This document shows, piece after piece, positions 1-5,405 of a stretch of DNA of 5,836 nt (positions are counted from its first letter, which is position 1; each line of letters opens with the position of its first letter). Both the position numbers and the translations under genes were made by a program. Under the pieces are notes generated by a model. The model saw only the letters and a program-made list of their open reading frames with translations. It had not been told where the DNA came from and did no database searches. This DNA is from Verrucomicrobiales bacterium (GTDB taxonomy: Bacteria; Verrucomicrobiota; Verrucomicrobiia; Limisphaerales; SXQI01): positions 1-5,836 of the forward strand of contig JAQGOX010000548.1 in the NCBI GenBank assembly GCA_028293365.1, given 5' to 3'.

Positions 1-536
1 ATCGGTTGGCGTCCGCATTTCAGCGTGACAATTCCGGCCGACGCACCTAATGAGAGTTTCCCCGCGCTCAACCGCTCGCCCGGACTGAGCAACAACGCCC
101 CTTTGCGGACATCTTCTCCTTTAAGGCGGATGTGCTCAAGGGGCCGCGTCGAATCGAAACATTCGACAGTCTCAAGTTTACCAGGTCGTGTGTCTTCCTG
201 CATGAGCACAGCGTCGGCTCCGTTCGGCAGCATCGACCCGGTAAAAACCCGACAACACGCGCCCGCAGAAAGAATCAGTTGCTCCGGCGATTGTCCGGCC
301 GCTATTTTGCCGATGATTTGCAAAGTAACCGGGGAGTCGGAACGCGCAGACTTCAGGTCTTCGGAGCGAACAGCGTAGCCATCCATTGCGGAATTATCGA
401 ACCCGGGCAGATCGGCTTGCGCTGCCGGGGGTACAAGCAGGTAACGACCGGCGGCCGCTGAAAGCGGCACGGATTCCGAGCCTAATGTTTCAACTTGTGC
501 CAGGATGCGGGTCTGCGCTTCTTCAAGTGAGAGCAT
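1..536 (-). CDS. moeA: Molybdopterin molybdenumtransferase MoeA, N-terminal part (3' end cut by window edge)
   Basis: MoeA inserts molybdate into adenylylated molybdopterin, the last step of molybdenum cofactor synthesis in the cytoplasm. The reading frame is open from the ATG at 536 to the left edge, giving 178 residues of a protein usually near 400. Seen: the family signature LPGFDNSAMDGYAVR at residues 43-57, then CRVFTGSMLPNGADAVLMQE at 95-114 (family form RIxTGAPxPxGADAVVxQE), then IRLKGEDVRKGALLL at 136-150 (family form NxRxxGEDxxxG, with His in place of the usual Asn). These cover MoeA domains I and II; the catalytic MoCF-type domain would lie outside the window. The start is supported by a GGGGGA Shine-Dalgarno at 548-543, 6 nt upstream. 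It lies 27 nt after the ATPase stop with no promoter evident, so it may be co-transcribed with it, though no functional link is obvious. The identification is firm. Confidence 0.95.
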   Translation of the reverse strand, partial: MLSLEEAQTRILAQVETLGSESVPLSAAAGRYLLVPPAAQADLPGFDNSAMDGYAVRSEDLKSARSDSPVTLQIIGKIAAGQSPEQLILSAGACCRVFTGSMLPNGADAVLMQEDTRPGKLETVECFDSTRPLEHIRLKGEDVRKGALLLSPGERLSAGKLSLGASAGIVTLKCGRQP

Positions 537-563
537 ACGATTTCCCCCAAGGTCAGCGTCAGG

Positions 564-2300
564 CTACTGAGACGAAGTAAGCAGCAGAACTTGCTCCAGC
601 GTCGAAAGGCCCTCTCGAGCTTTTTCCAACGCGACCATTCGAAGTGTCTTCATGCCCTGCGAGACCGCAAGTTTGGCAATTTCCATCGCACTTTTCCGTT
701 CGATCACCATTTTACGGATCTCATCGGTGATCGTCATAACTTCTATGATCGCGGCGCGTCCGACATAGCCGGAATTCTTGCACCGCTCGCAGCCTCTCCC
801 TCGATGGAGGACGGCTCCTGCGAAAAAGTTCGGATCGATATCCAGGTCCGCAAACATCTTTGCCGGATAATTCACCGGTTCCTTGCAGACGGGACAAATT
901 CGGCGCATCAACCTTTGGGCACAGGCCAGGATCACCGAAGAAGAAATCAGGAAAGGTGCAATTCCCATGTCGTCCAAGCGGGCAATCGCGCCTGCTGCAT
1001 CGTTGCAATGCATAGTGCTCAACACCTGGTGGCCCGTGAGCGCCGCTTCGACAGCAATTTCCGCTGTTTCCTCGTCGCGAATTTCGCCGATCATGCAAAT
1101 ATCCGGGTCCTGCCGCAGAATCGAACGAAGGGCCGACGCGAAAGTCAGCCCGATTTCCTTGTTCACCGGAACCTGGTTGATGCCGGGAATCTGAAATTCA
1201 ACCGGGTCCTCCACCGTCACGATATTGTAATCGGGGTTGTTAAGCTCGTTCAGCGCGGAATAAAGGGTCGTCGTTTTCCCGGAACCGGTCGGGCCGGTGA
1301 CCAGAATCAGACCGTGCGGAGCATCGACGGCGGCCTTAAAACGCCGAAACGTCTCTGGATCCATTCCAAGTTTCTCGATGCTCGCTGATAGATTCGATTT
1401 GTCGAGTACGCGTAGAACGCATTTTTCCCCGTGAACGGTAGGGAGAAAGGAAACGCGCAAGTCAATATCACGCCCGCCCACCCGCATGCGCATACGCCCA
1501 TCCTGGGGTAATCTTCTTTCGGCAATATTAAGATTGCTCATAATCTTCAGTCGCGAAATAAGTGCGACCTGAAGATTCTTCGGCGGAGGGGTCGCATCCA
1601 TGAGAGCCCCATCGATACGATATCGCAGACGGACCATTTTCTCGAAAGGCTCGATGTGAATATCACTGGCACGATCTTTGATGGCCTGGAGAAGTATCAG
1701 ATTCGCCAATTTGATAACCGGAGCTTCTTCCGTCGCGCCCTTTAGGTCCGCTTCGGTTATGTCATCGGGGTTGATGGTCGAAACCACCACACCATCGGCT
1801 TCGGCCTCAAGAACGGCCTGCTGTTGCGCATCCTTGATGATATCCTCCATGGTGGAGGTTTTGGTCTCAAGGTTGTTTAACTTGTCGATGATGGCTTTTT
1901 CGGCAGCAATCATCGGGAATACTTCGAGCCGCGTCGTCCGCCTGACGTCATCCAGGGCGAGCACGTTCAGGGGGTCAGCCATCGCGAGGTAGAGCCGATT
2001 ATCGAGGCGGGAAACTGGCAACACTTTGTGAATCGTTGCCATTTCTTTGGGAACAAGATTAACGACATCGGAGGCGATGTTGATACGCGCCAGGTTAATC
2101 GGCGGGGTGTTCAAAACGCGCCCCATTGAGACGACCATGTCCATCTCATTGATGTAGGACTTCTCAATCAATAATTTGAGCAGTCGCGTGCCCTCTTTCT
2201 TTTGCTGAGCAAGCAACTCTTCCACCTGCCGCGCGGAGATCAACCCGTCTTCAACGAGTGCATCCGCGATTCTTTCTCCGAATGTTTTTACCGGGGCCAT
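564..2300 (-). CDS. GspE/PulE/PilB-family secretion or pilus-assembly ATPase
   Basis: This is a hexameric cytoplasmic ATPase that powers pseudopilus or pilus assembly in type II secretion or type IV pili; 578 residues fits PilB-like length. Domains seen: an N-terminal MshEN/T2SSE_N domain at about 5-145, with two imperfect RLGxxLxxxG-type half motifs starting near 10 and 39; a linker at 146-190; N2 domain with SDIHIEP at 212-218; Walker A GPTGSGKTT at 336-344; Asp box VEDPVE at 363-368; Walker B DPDICMIGEIRDE at 398-410; His box TGHQVLSTMHCNDA at 422-435; QRL at 462-464; and a zinc-binding tetracysteine C469/C472/C504/C507. All catalytic motifs are intact. An in-frame TAA two codons before the ATG fixes the start; the nearest purine-rich stretch (AAAGGG, 2320-2315) is 14 nt away, so coupling to the upstream TPR gene is likely. 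Motifs do not separate GspE from PilB, and no gspF/pilC or pilin gene is visible, so no symbol is given. Confidence 0.95.
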   Translation of the reverse strand: MAPVKTFGERIADALVEDGLISARQVEELLAQQKKEGTRLLKLLIEKSYINEMDMVVSMGRVLNTPPINLARINIASDVVNLVPKEMATIHKVLPVSRLDNRLYLAMADPLNVLALDDVRRTTRLEVFPMIAAEKAIIDKLNNLETKTSTMEDIIKDAQQQAVLEAEADGVVVSTINPDDITEADLKGATEEAPVIKLANLILLQAIKDRASDIHIEPFEKMVRLRYRIDGALMDATPPPKNLQVALISRLKIMSNLNIAERRLPQDGRMRMRVGGRDIDLRVSFLPTVHGEKCVLRVLDKSNLSASIEKLGMDPETFRRFKAAVDAPHGLILVTGPTGSGKTTTLYSALNELNNPDYNIVTVEDPVEFQIPGINQVPVNKEIGLTFASALRSILRQDPDICMIGEIRDEETAEIAVEAALTGHQVLSTMHCNDAAGAIARLDDMGIAPFLISSSVILACAQRLMRRICPVCKEPVNYPAKMFADLDIDPNFFAGAVLHRGRGCERCKNSGYVGRAAIIEVMTITDEIRKMVIERKSAMEIAKLAVSQGMKTLRMVALEKAREGLSTLEQVLLLTSSQ

Positions 2301-2303
2301 GAA

Positions 2304-3149
2304 TTAACGAAAAACCCTTTTCAATATTTTAGTGAGTTCGAATGGAGCGGCGATATACCAAAGAACGCGGCTCTTGGTTGCCGCCTCGAGCTCTCGCGCA
2401 GCATGTTTGTTGAACGGATTGGCAGTTGCAACCAATACGGATTTGCTCAGGCGGTCGAAGGGCAGGATGCACCATCGGTAACAGGTTTCCCTTGCGAACG
2501 TTCGTGCCAGTTCAATATCCACATCGTAACGTTCAATTGGCAAATAGCCGATACGTGCGCGGTCACAAAGCAGTTTGAGAGATTTATCGAGCGGATAGAT
2601 TTGCTTTTCCGCCAGCAAATGCAGGAAGGGTTCAACGACCGTGCGGGGCGAATCGGTTAGCCGGGGAGTAATCCAGCACTGGTTGAAATCAGTCGCGGAG
2701 AGAATTTTGGACTCGACGAAGATTTTGAACATCGATTGCTTCCCATCGTCAATCTCCAGGGGCGCCTGAGATTGCACACCGCCTCCGAGTTTTTTGGGCG
2801 CGGCAGCCTGTTTATCGAGCAACTCCGTCTCGATTCTGGGAGTGGAAAAGCTGTTTGCCTTTTGCTCAATTTCCGACAGCGCCTTGCGGACATCCGGGTC
2901 ATCCGGAAAACGTTGCAGAATACTCTCATACTCTAGGATTGCGGAGGAGAGCTGGCCGAGCTGCACGTATGCCTGGGCTATGCGTTTCGAGGCGTCCACC
3001 GCCTTTTGATGCATTCCAAGCTTGGAGTAAGCCTCTTTGAGAATCTCCAGTGATTGATAGTCATCCTCTTGTGATTGAGTGATGACCTCGAACATCTCAA
3101 TCGTTTGCTTTAATTGAGTCTCTTCGTTTGCTGTGAGCGTGCCTGACAT
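2304..3149 (-). CDS. TPR protein with degenerate MshEN/GspE N-terminal-like domain
   Basis: This 281-residue cytoplasmic protein has no signal peptide or membrane segment. Residues 29-96 form about two tetratricopeptide-type helical hairpins (alternating helices around AYSKLG and QAYVQLG, then a helix ending FPDDPDVRKAL). A Gln/Ala/Gly-rich linker follows at 98-138. Residues 139-281 read by eye as a whole T2SSE_N/MshEN domain: two half motifs (MFKIFVESKIL at 140-150, LHLLAEKQIY at 176-185), then the typical second part with WCILPFDRLSKSVLVATANP at 226-245. The Arg and Gly positions typical of c-di-GMP-binding MshEN motifs look lost. No ATPase follows in this protein. The downstream GspE/PilB-type gene starts one codon after this stop, in the same frame. 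I infer a scaffold or regulator of that ATPase. Start: an in-frame TAG immediately precedes the ATG; the only strong SD-like string (GGAGG, 3171-3167) sits 17 nt away inside a palindrome. Confidence 0.88.
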   Translation of the reverse strand: MSGTLTANEETQLKQTIEMFEVITQSQEDDYQSLEILKEAYSKLGMHQKAVDASKRIAQAYVQLGQLSSAILEYESILQRFPDDPDVRKALSEIEQKANSFSTPRIETELLDKQAAAPKKLGGGVQSQAPLEIDDGKQSMFKIFVESKILSATDFNQCWITPRLTDSPRTVVEPFLHLLAEKQIYPLDKSLKLLCDRARIGYLPIERYDVDIELARTFARETCYRWCILPFDRLSKSVLVATANPFNKHAARELEAATKSRVLWYIAAPFELTKILKRVFR

Positions 3150-3162
3150 CTACTAAATTGGA

Positions 3163-3179
3163 AGCGCCTCCGAGGCGCT
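3163..3179 (-). other. Perfect 17-nt palindrome (8-bp arms) between obgE and the TPR gene
   Basis: AGCGCCTC (3163-3170), one central base, and GAGGCGCT (3172-3179) are exact inverted repeats, GC-rich enough to form a stable hairpin. In the direction of transcription it lies 93 nt after the obgE stop and 13 nt before the TPR-gene ATG, and is followed by TCCAATTT, too T-poor for a textbook intrinsic terminator. On the minus strand its centre contains GGAGG (3171-3167). It could be a weak terminator for obgE, an operator-like dyad, a structure masking a distant ribosome-binding site, or a copy of a dispersed palindromic repeat; the sequence alone does not decide. Confidence 0.6.
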
Positions 3180-3272
3180 ATAAAGTATTTCGGCGTTCAC
3201 AGTAGCGGTGAGTTAGCCCTGGCGCAATCCTGCTTTGAGATTAAAGCTCGAAGTAGCGTCTCTTTTTGGAGA

Positions 3273-4496
3273 TTACTTCCCAGTTTCAGCCTCTTCGACA
3301 GCCTCCCGAATAGTCTTTTTGAACAGGTCGATTCCCGCGCCGAACGCAGCGGAGATTGGTAACACAGGCGTTTTGGGGATGCGCCTTTTGAATTTCTTCA
3401 AATTGGACTCGGCCACCGGTTCATCGATTTTATTCGCCACGACAATCCTCGGCTTCTCCAAAAATGATTTATCGTAGAGCCCCAGCTCGTTCAGAATCTT
3501 TTTATAGTCGTCCCAAGGTTCGCGCGCATCCGTTCCAGCCATATCCACAATGACAACGAGCACTTTGCACCGCTTGATGTGCCGCAAAAATGCATGTCCC
3601 AGCCCGACATTATTGTGTGCTCCTTCGATCAGTCCGGGAACGTCACAAACCGTGAGCCGATGCCAATCCGGATACTCCAGAATTCCAATTTGAGGAGTCA
3701 GCGTGGTGAAGGGGTATGACGCAATTTTAGGTCGTGCATGCGAAATCGCGGTGAGCAAAGTGGATTTGCCCGCATTGGGATAGCCGACCAGGCCCACCTC
3801 CGCCATGAACCTCAACTCCAATATGAAATTGCCTTCCGCACCCGGCTCGCCAGGCTGGGCAAAGCGAGGGGTCTGCCGTCGGGCGGTCGCGAAATTTCGA
3901 TTGCCCAGGCCACCCCGCCCGCCTTTGCACAATACGAATTGCTGGCCGTCATCGGTCAGATCGGCCACAAGCTCCCGGTCCAAAGTTCCGGCAGATGACT
4001 TATCCGCAGGTGCGTCCTCTTTCGTCAGGTCGATTTCGATCGCGCGCTCTCGTTGTGAATGCCTAATCACGGGACGTTGAGCGGTGGAGAGCTTCCAGGA
4101 TGGGTTTGCTGGATCAGATTCATCGTTGTCCTCCTCAGCCTCAGCCTCCGCTTCCGCTTCCGCTTCCGCCACGATTTCTTCGATTACCGGAGCTGGGGAT
4201 GGCAATTTCCAGACGAGTGTCCCGCACGGCACTTTCACAATGAGATCCTTGCCAGCCAAACCGTCCATTCCTTTTCCCATTCCGCCTTCGCCTTTCTGAG
4301 CGATTAATCGAGGTGTATAGTACTGATTCAACAGATTGTTTAGATCGTGATCAGCCTGAAGAATGACACTCCCTCCCCTTCCGCCATTTCCTCCGCTCGG
4401 ACCGCCCTTCGGGACGAACGCTTCCCGATGGAACGCAACCGCGCCTTTCCCTCCGTGCCCTGCCTGGGCGAAAACTTTGATCTCATCAATGAACAT
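3273..4496 (-). CDS. obgE: Obg-family GTPase (ObgE/CgtA) with an acidic insert in the Obg fold
   Basis: Obg is an essential GTPase acting on the large ribosomal subunit and in stress control. Seen in 407 residues: the glycine-rich Obg fold at 1-98 (GHGGKGAVAFHREAFVPKGG from 13, SGGNGGRGG at 34-42) resuming at about 175-230 (KGGRGGLGN at 191-199). The G domain follows: G1 GYPNAGKST at 238-246, G2 within SYPFTTL at 260-266, G3 DVPGLIEG at 285-292, G4 NKID at 355-358, G5 SAA at 382-384. The protein ends at 407, so the variable OCT domain found in some Obg proteins is absent. Odd: residues about 98-174 interrupt the Obg fold between GTLVW and ELVADLTDDGQ, where E. coli ObgE has only a few residues. 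The start is fixed by an in-frame TAA (the cupin stop) three codons upstream. No clear SD is visible, so coupling to the cupin gene 6 nt upstream is likely. Confidence 0.96.
   Translation of the reverse strand: MFIDEIKVFAQAGHGGKGAVAFHREAFVPKGGPSGGNGGRGGSVILQADHDLNNLLNQYYTPRLIAQKGEGGMGKGMDGLAGKDLIVKVPCGTLVWKLPSPAPVIEEIVAEAEAEAEAEAEEDNDESDPANPSWKLSTAQRPVIRHSQRERAIEIDLTKEDAPADKSSAGTLDRELVADLTDDGQQFVLCKGGRGGLGNRNFATARRQTPRFAQPGEPGAEGNFILELRFMAEVGLVGYPNAGKSTLLTAISHARPKIASYPFTTLTPQIGILEYPDWHRLTVCDVPGLIEGAHNNVGLGHAFLRHIKRCKVLVVIVDMAGTDAREPWDDYKKILNELGLYDKSFLEKPRIVVANKIDEPVAESNLKKFKRRIPKTPVLPISAAFGAGIDLFKKTIREAVEEAETGK
4131..4170 (-). repeat. Imperfect 6-bp tandem repeat inside obgE encoding an (Glu-Ala)n tract
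   Basis: On the plus strand units of the form GCCTCA, GCCTCC and GCTTCC follow one another across this stretch. On the coding strand they give alternating Glu-Ala dipeptides, about residues 109-122 of ObgE, running into an acidic Glu/Asp/Asn patch. Because the unit is a multiple of three, gain or loss of copies would keep the reading frame. The tract lies in the lineage-specific insert and not in conserved Obg sequence. Confidence 0.85.
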
Positions 4497-4502
4497 AATA
4501 TT

Positions 4503-4832
4503 TTAAACCACAGTGAGCGGACCATCGAAAATGGTCAGACTTAACACATCGGTACGGGCCAGGTGCGGACCATGCAACTCGCCTTTCGGTGCATATAACA
4601 GAGCGCCATTCGTGTAAACAACACCCTCCTCCTCCCATTCTCCACTCAAAACATAGGCTGATTCATTCGCCTGCGGATGAATATGCGCGGGAACCGTTAT
4701 CCCCGCTTTGAAACGCCGCAAAACGGTGACCCCGCCGGTCACCTCATTTGTATGTAGAATCAACAACTCCACGCCCGGATAAGGGCCGGGAATCCACGGC
4801 TTGTCATTCACTAAAGCGATGTATTGAAACAT
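4503..4832 (-). CDS. Small single-domain cupin protein
   Basis: This 109-residue protein is one conserved beta-barrel cupin domain. Motif 1 fits G(X)5HXH(X)4E(X)6G exactly: G44, H50, H52, E57, G64. Motif 2 fits G(X)5PXG(X)2H: G76, P82, G84, H87; the usual closing Asn is not present. Three His and one Glu are thus in place to bind a divalent metal. Similar small cupins include ChrR-like anti-sigma sensor domains and acetylacetone/dihydroxyacetophenone dioxygenase-like proteins, but substrate and role cannot be read from the sequence. There is no signal peptide. An in-frame TGA directly precedes the ATG, and GGAG/AGGG strings lie in the 14 nt upstream, so the start is secure. Its stop lies 6 nt before obgE in the same frame, so the two genes are probably one transcription unit. 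Confidence 0.9.
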   Translation of the reverse strand: MFQYIALVNDKPWIPGPYPGVELLILHTNEVTGGVTVLRRFKAGITVPAHIHPQANESAYVLSGEWEEEGVVYTNGALLYAPKGELHGPHLARTDVLSLTIFDGPLTVV

Positions 4833-4845
4833 TCATCCCTACTCC

Positions 4846-4862
4846 ACGCTGTTAGGCAGCGT
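4846..4862 (-). other. Inverted repeat in the leader of the cupin gene
   Basis: ACGCTG (4846-4851) and CAGCGT (4857-4862) form a perfect 6-bp stem around a 5-nt loop, ending 13 nt before the cupin ATG. It could be an operator dyad or a 5'-UTR hairpin close to the ribosome-binding site. There is no direct evidence of function, and a short dyad of this size can occur by chance. Confidence 0.35.
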
Positions 4863-4907
4863 TTGGCAAGAACGATGCGTTTGTCACCTTTGCCCCAAAT
4901 CATCAAT

Positions 4908-4936
4908 AAAGCAGCCAATAACTCGCACAGTGTCAA
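4908..4936 (-). promoter_or_regulatory. Candidate promoter for the cupin-obgE unit
   Basis: The minus strand carries a perfect sigma-70 -35 hexamer TTGACA (4936-4931). At a 17-nt spacing the -10 position reads only TGCTTT, with more AT-rich text (TTTATTGAT) just after. This is the only promoter-like signal in the 125 nt between the DUF883 stop and the cupin start. The -35 overlaps the foot of the inverted repeat behind the DUF883 gene. The weak -10 keeps confidence low. Confidence 0.25.
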
Positions 4937-4957
4937 CTCGCTTCGTCGAACGAGTTG
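4934..4957 (-). terminator. Hairpin immediately after the DUF883 stop, possible terminator
   Basis: CAACTCG (4957-4951) pairs perfectly with CGAGTTG (4940-4934), and the inside TTC/GAA can extend the stem past one bulged G. It begins at the base after the TAG of the DUF883 gene, which is where a terminator is expected. The following bases (ACACTGTGCG) are not T-rich, so it is not a classic intrinsic terminator; it may instead protect the 3' end of the mRNA. Confidence 0.45.
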
Positions 4958-5218
4958 CTATTCTGTTCCGCAACGACGCGTGAGAAGCCCCAAGGCAAGT
5001 CCAAGCAACCCGCCCGCAAGCATCAGTTTCCATGGGTTTGCCTCAACATATTCCTGGGTGGCTTGCGCAGCCTGCGAGGATTTCTCCCGCAAAAGAGCCT
5101 TGATTTCCGCCAGTGTGTACTTGCCGGATTCAATTCCGGCTTCGATTTGCGCCGAAAGAGCGTCCAAGCCGATTTCCAACTGGTTATTTAAATTATCCGC
5201 GGTATTCGTTGCATCCAT
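4958..5218 (-). CDS. DUF883/ElaB-YqjD-like small membrane-anchored protein
   Basis: This 86-residue protein has the DUF883 layout: a polar, helical N-terminal region (about 5-58, Gln/Ala/Glu-rich, likely amphipathic or coiled-coil), then EANPWKLMLAGGLLGLALGLL at 59-79 with the family's typical NPW before one glycine-rich transmembrane helix (about 63-79), and a short basic end LTRRCGTE. In E. coli, ElaB, YqjD and YgaM are inner-membrane proteins made under RpoS in stationary phase; YqjD binds ribosomes. A similar stress-related role here is inference. An in-frame ATG at 5230 would add four residues, but GGAGGG (5228-5223) starts inside that codon and is well spaced for the ATG at 5218, so 5218 is preferred. 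The gene stands alone between a leader hairpin and a downstream hairpin, which suggests its own control. Confidence 0.82.
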   Translation of the reverse strand: MDATNTADNLNNQLEIGLDALSAQIEAGIESGKYTLAEIKALLREKSSQAAQATQEYVEANPWKLMLAGGLLGLALGLLTRRCGTE

Positions 5219-5245
5219 ACGACCCTCCATTTTAAGTCAAAAGAG

Positions 5246-5285
5246 AAAGCCCCCAGTCGGGTGATTACCCAGGGCTGAGGGCTTT
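5246..5285 (-). terminator. Strong 40-nt stem-loop before the DUF883 gene: terminator or attenuator
   Basis: Outer arms AAAGCCC (5285-5279 on the minus strand) and GGGCTTT (5252-5246) pair perfectly. Inside, CAG/CTG and GGGT (5270-5267)/ACCC (5262-5259) extend the stem around a 4-nt loop. On the minus strand the stem is followed by CTCTTTTGACTT, a modest T-rich tail. This is the expected place to end exosortase transcripts. Only about 27 nt separate it from the DUF883 start at 5218 (15 nt from the alternative ATG at 5230), which leaves no room for a promoter. The DUF883 mRNA therefore probably begins upstream and contains this structure. Confidence 0.65.
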
Positions 5286-5333
5286 ATTATGCTCCTCGGG
5301 ATCGTTCGTCCTTCGGAGACCTAAACTGTTCAT
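5265..5333 (-). other. Possible 22-codon leader ORF ending in the stem-loop
   Basis: An ATG at 5333-5331 opens 22 codons (beginning MNSLGLRRTNDPEEH) and ends at TAA 5267-5265, at the tip of the 40-nt hairpin. A purine stretch AAAAGAGGA lies directly upstream but is unusually close to the ATG. A ribosome finishing this ORF would disrupt the hairpin, as in translational attenuation, yet no run of regulatory codons stands out. It may be a chance ORF. Confidence 0.2.
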
Positions 5334-5353
5334 TCCTCTTTTAATCTCGATTT

Positions 5354-5381
5354 ACTGTAACGCCGCCGACACGCGGATCAA
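5354..5381 (-). promoter_or_regulatory. Candidate promoter for the DUF883 gene
   Basis: On the minus strand TTGATC (5381-5376) and TACAGT (5359-5354) are separated by 16 nt. Each matches four of six sigma-70 consensus bases. The site lies between the exosortase stop and the stem-loop, so transcripts starting here would carry a leader of well over 100 nt including the hairpin. This is pattern matching only. Confidence 0.25.
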
Positions 5382-5405
5382 TCAGCGCGTTGCCTAATAA
5401 ATGCC

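Noticed and set aside
25..580. Overlapping plus-strand open frames of 117, 109 and 64 codons at the left edge
   Set aside because: They are antisense to the MoeA reading frame, whose family signatures are clear. Arg/Ser/Pro-rich translations without domains mark them as shadows.
591..1388. Plus-strand open frame of 265 codons
   Set aside because: It lies antisense to the conserved ATPase gene across its Walker and His boxes. Its translation is rich in Arg, His and Asn with no recognisable domain, as expected of a shadow frame.
4131..4170. Short tandem repeat considered as a CRISPR-like or phase-variation tract
   Set aside because: There are no spacers, the units are 6 bp and imperfect, and a unit divisible by three cannot switch the frame off. 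It is better read as a coding repeat.
4059..4307. Plus-strand frames with Ser-Ala or Arg-Phe repeats
   Set aside because: The repeats are the complement of the (Glu-Ala)n codons of the ObgE insert; they do not form a separate repeat protein.
4824..5264. Plus-strand open frame of 146 codons across the DUF883 gene
   Set aside because: It covers two intergenic regions and the DUF883 gene in antisense, has no family features, and the minus-strand gene has a good SD and a typical DUF883 membrane segment.
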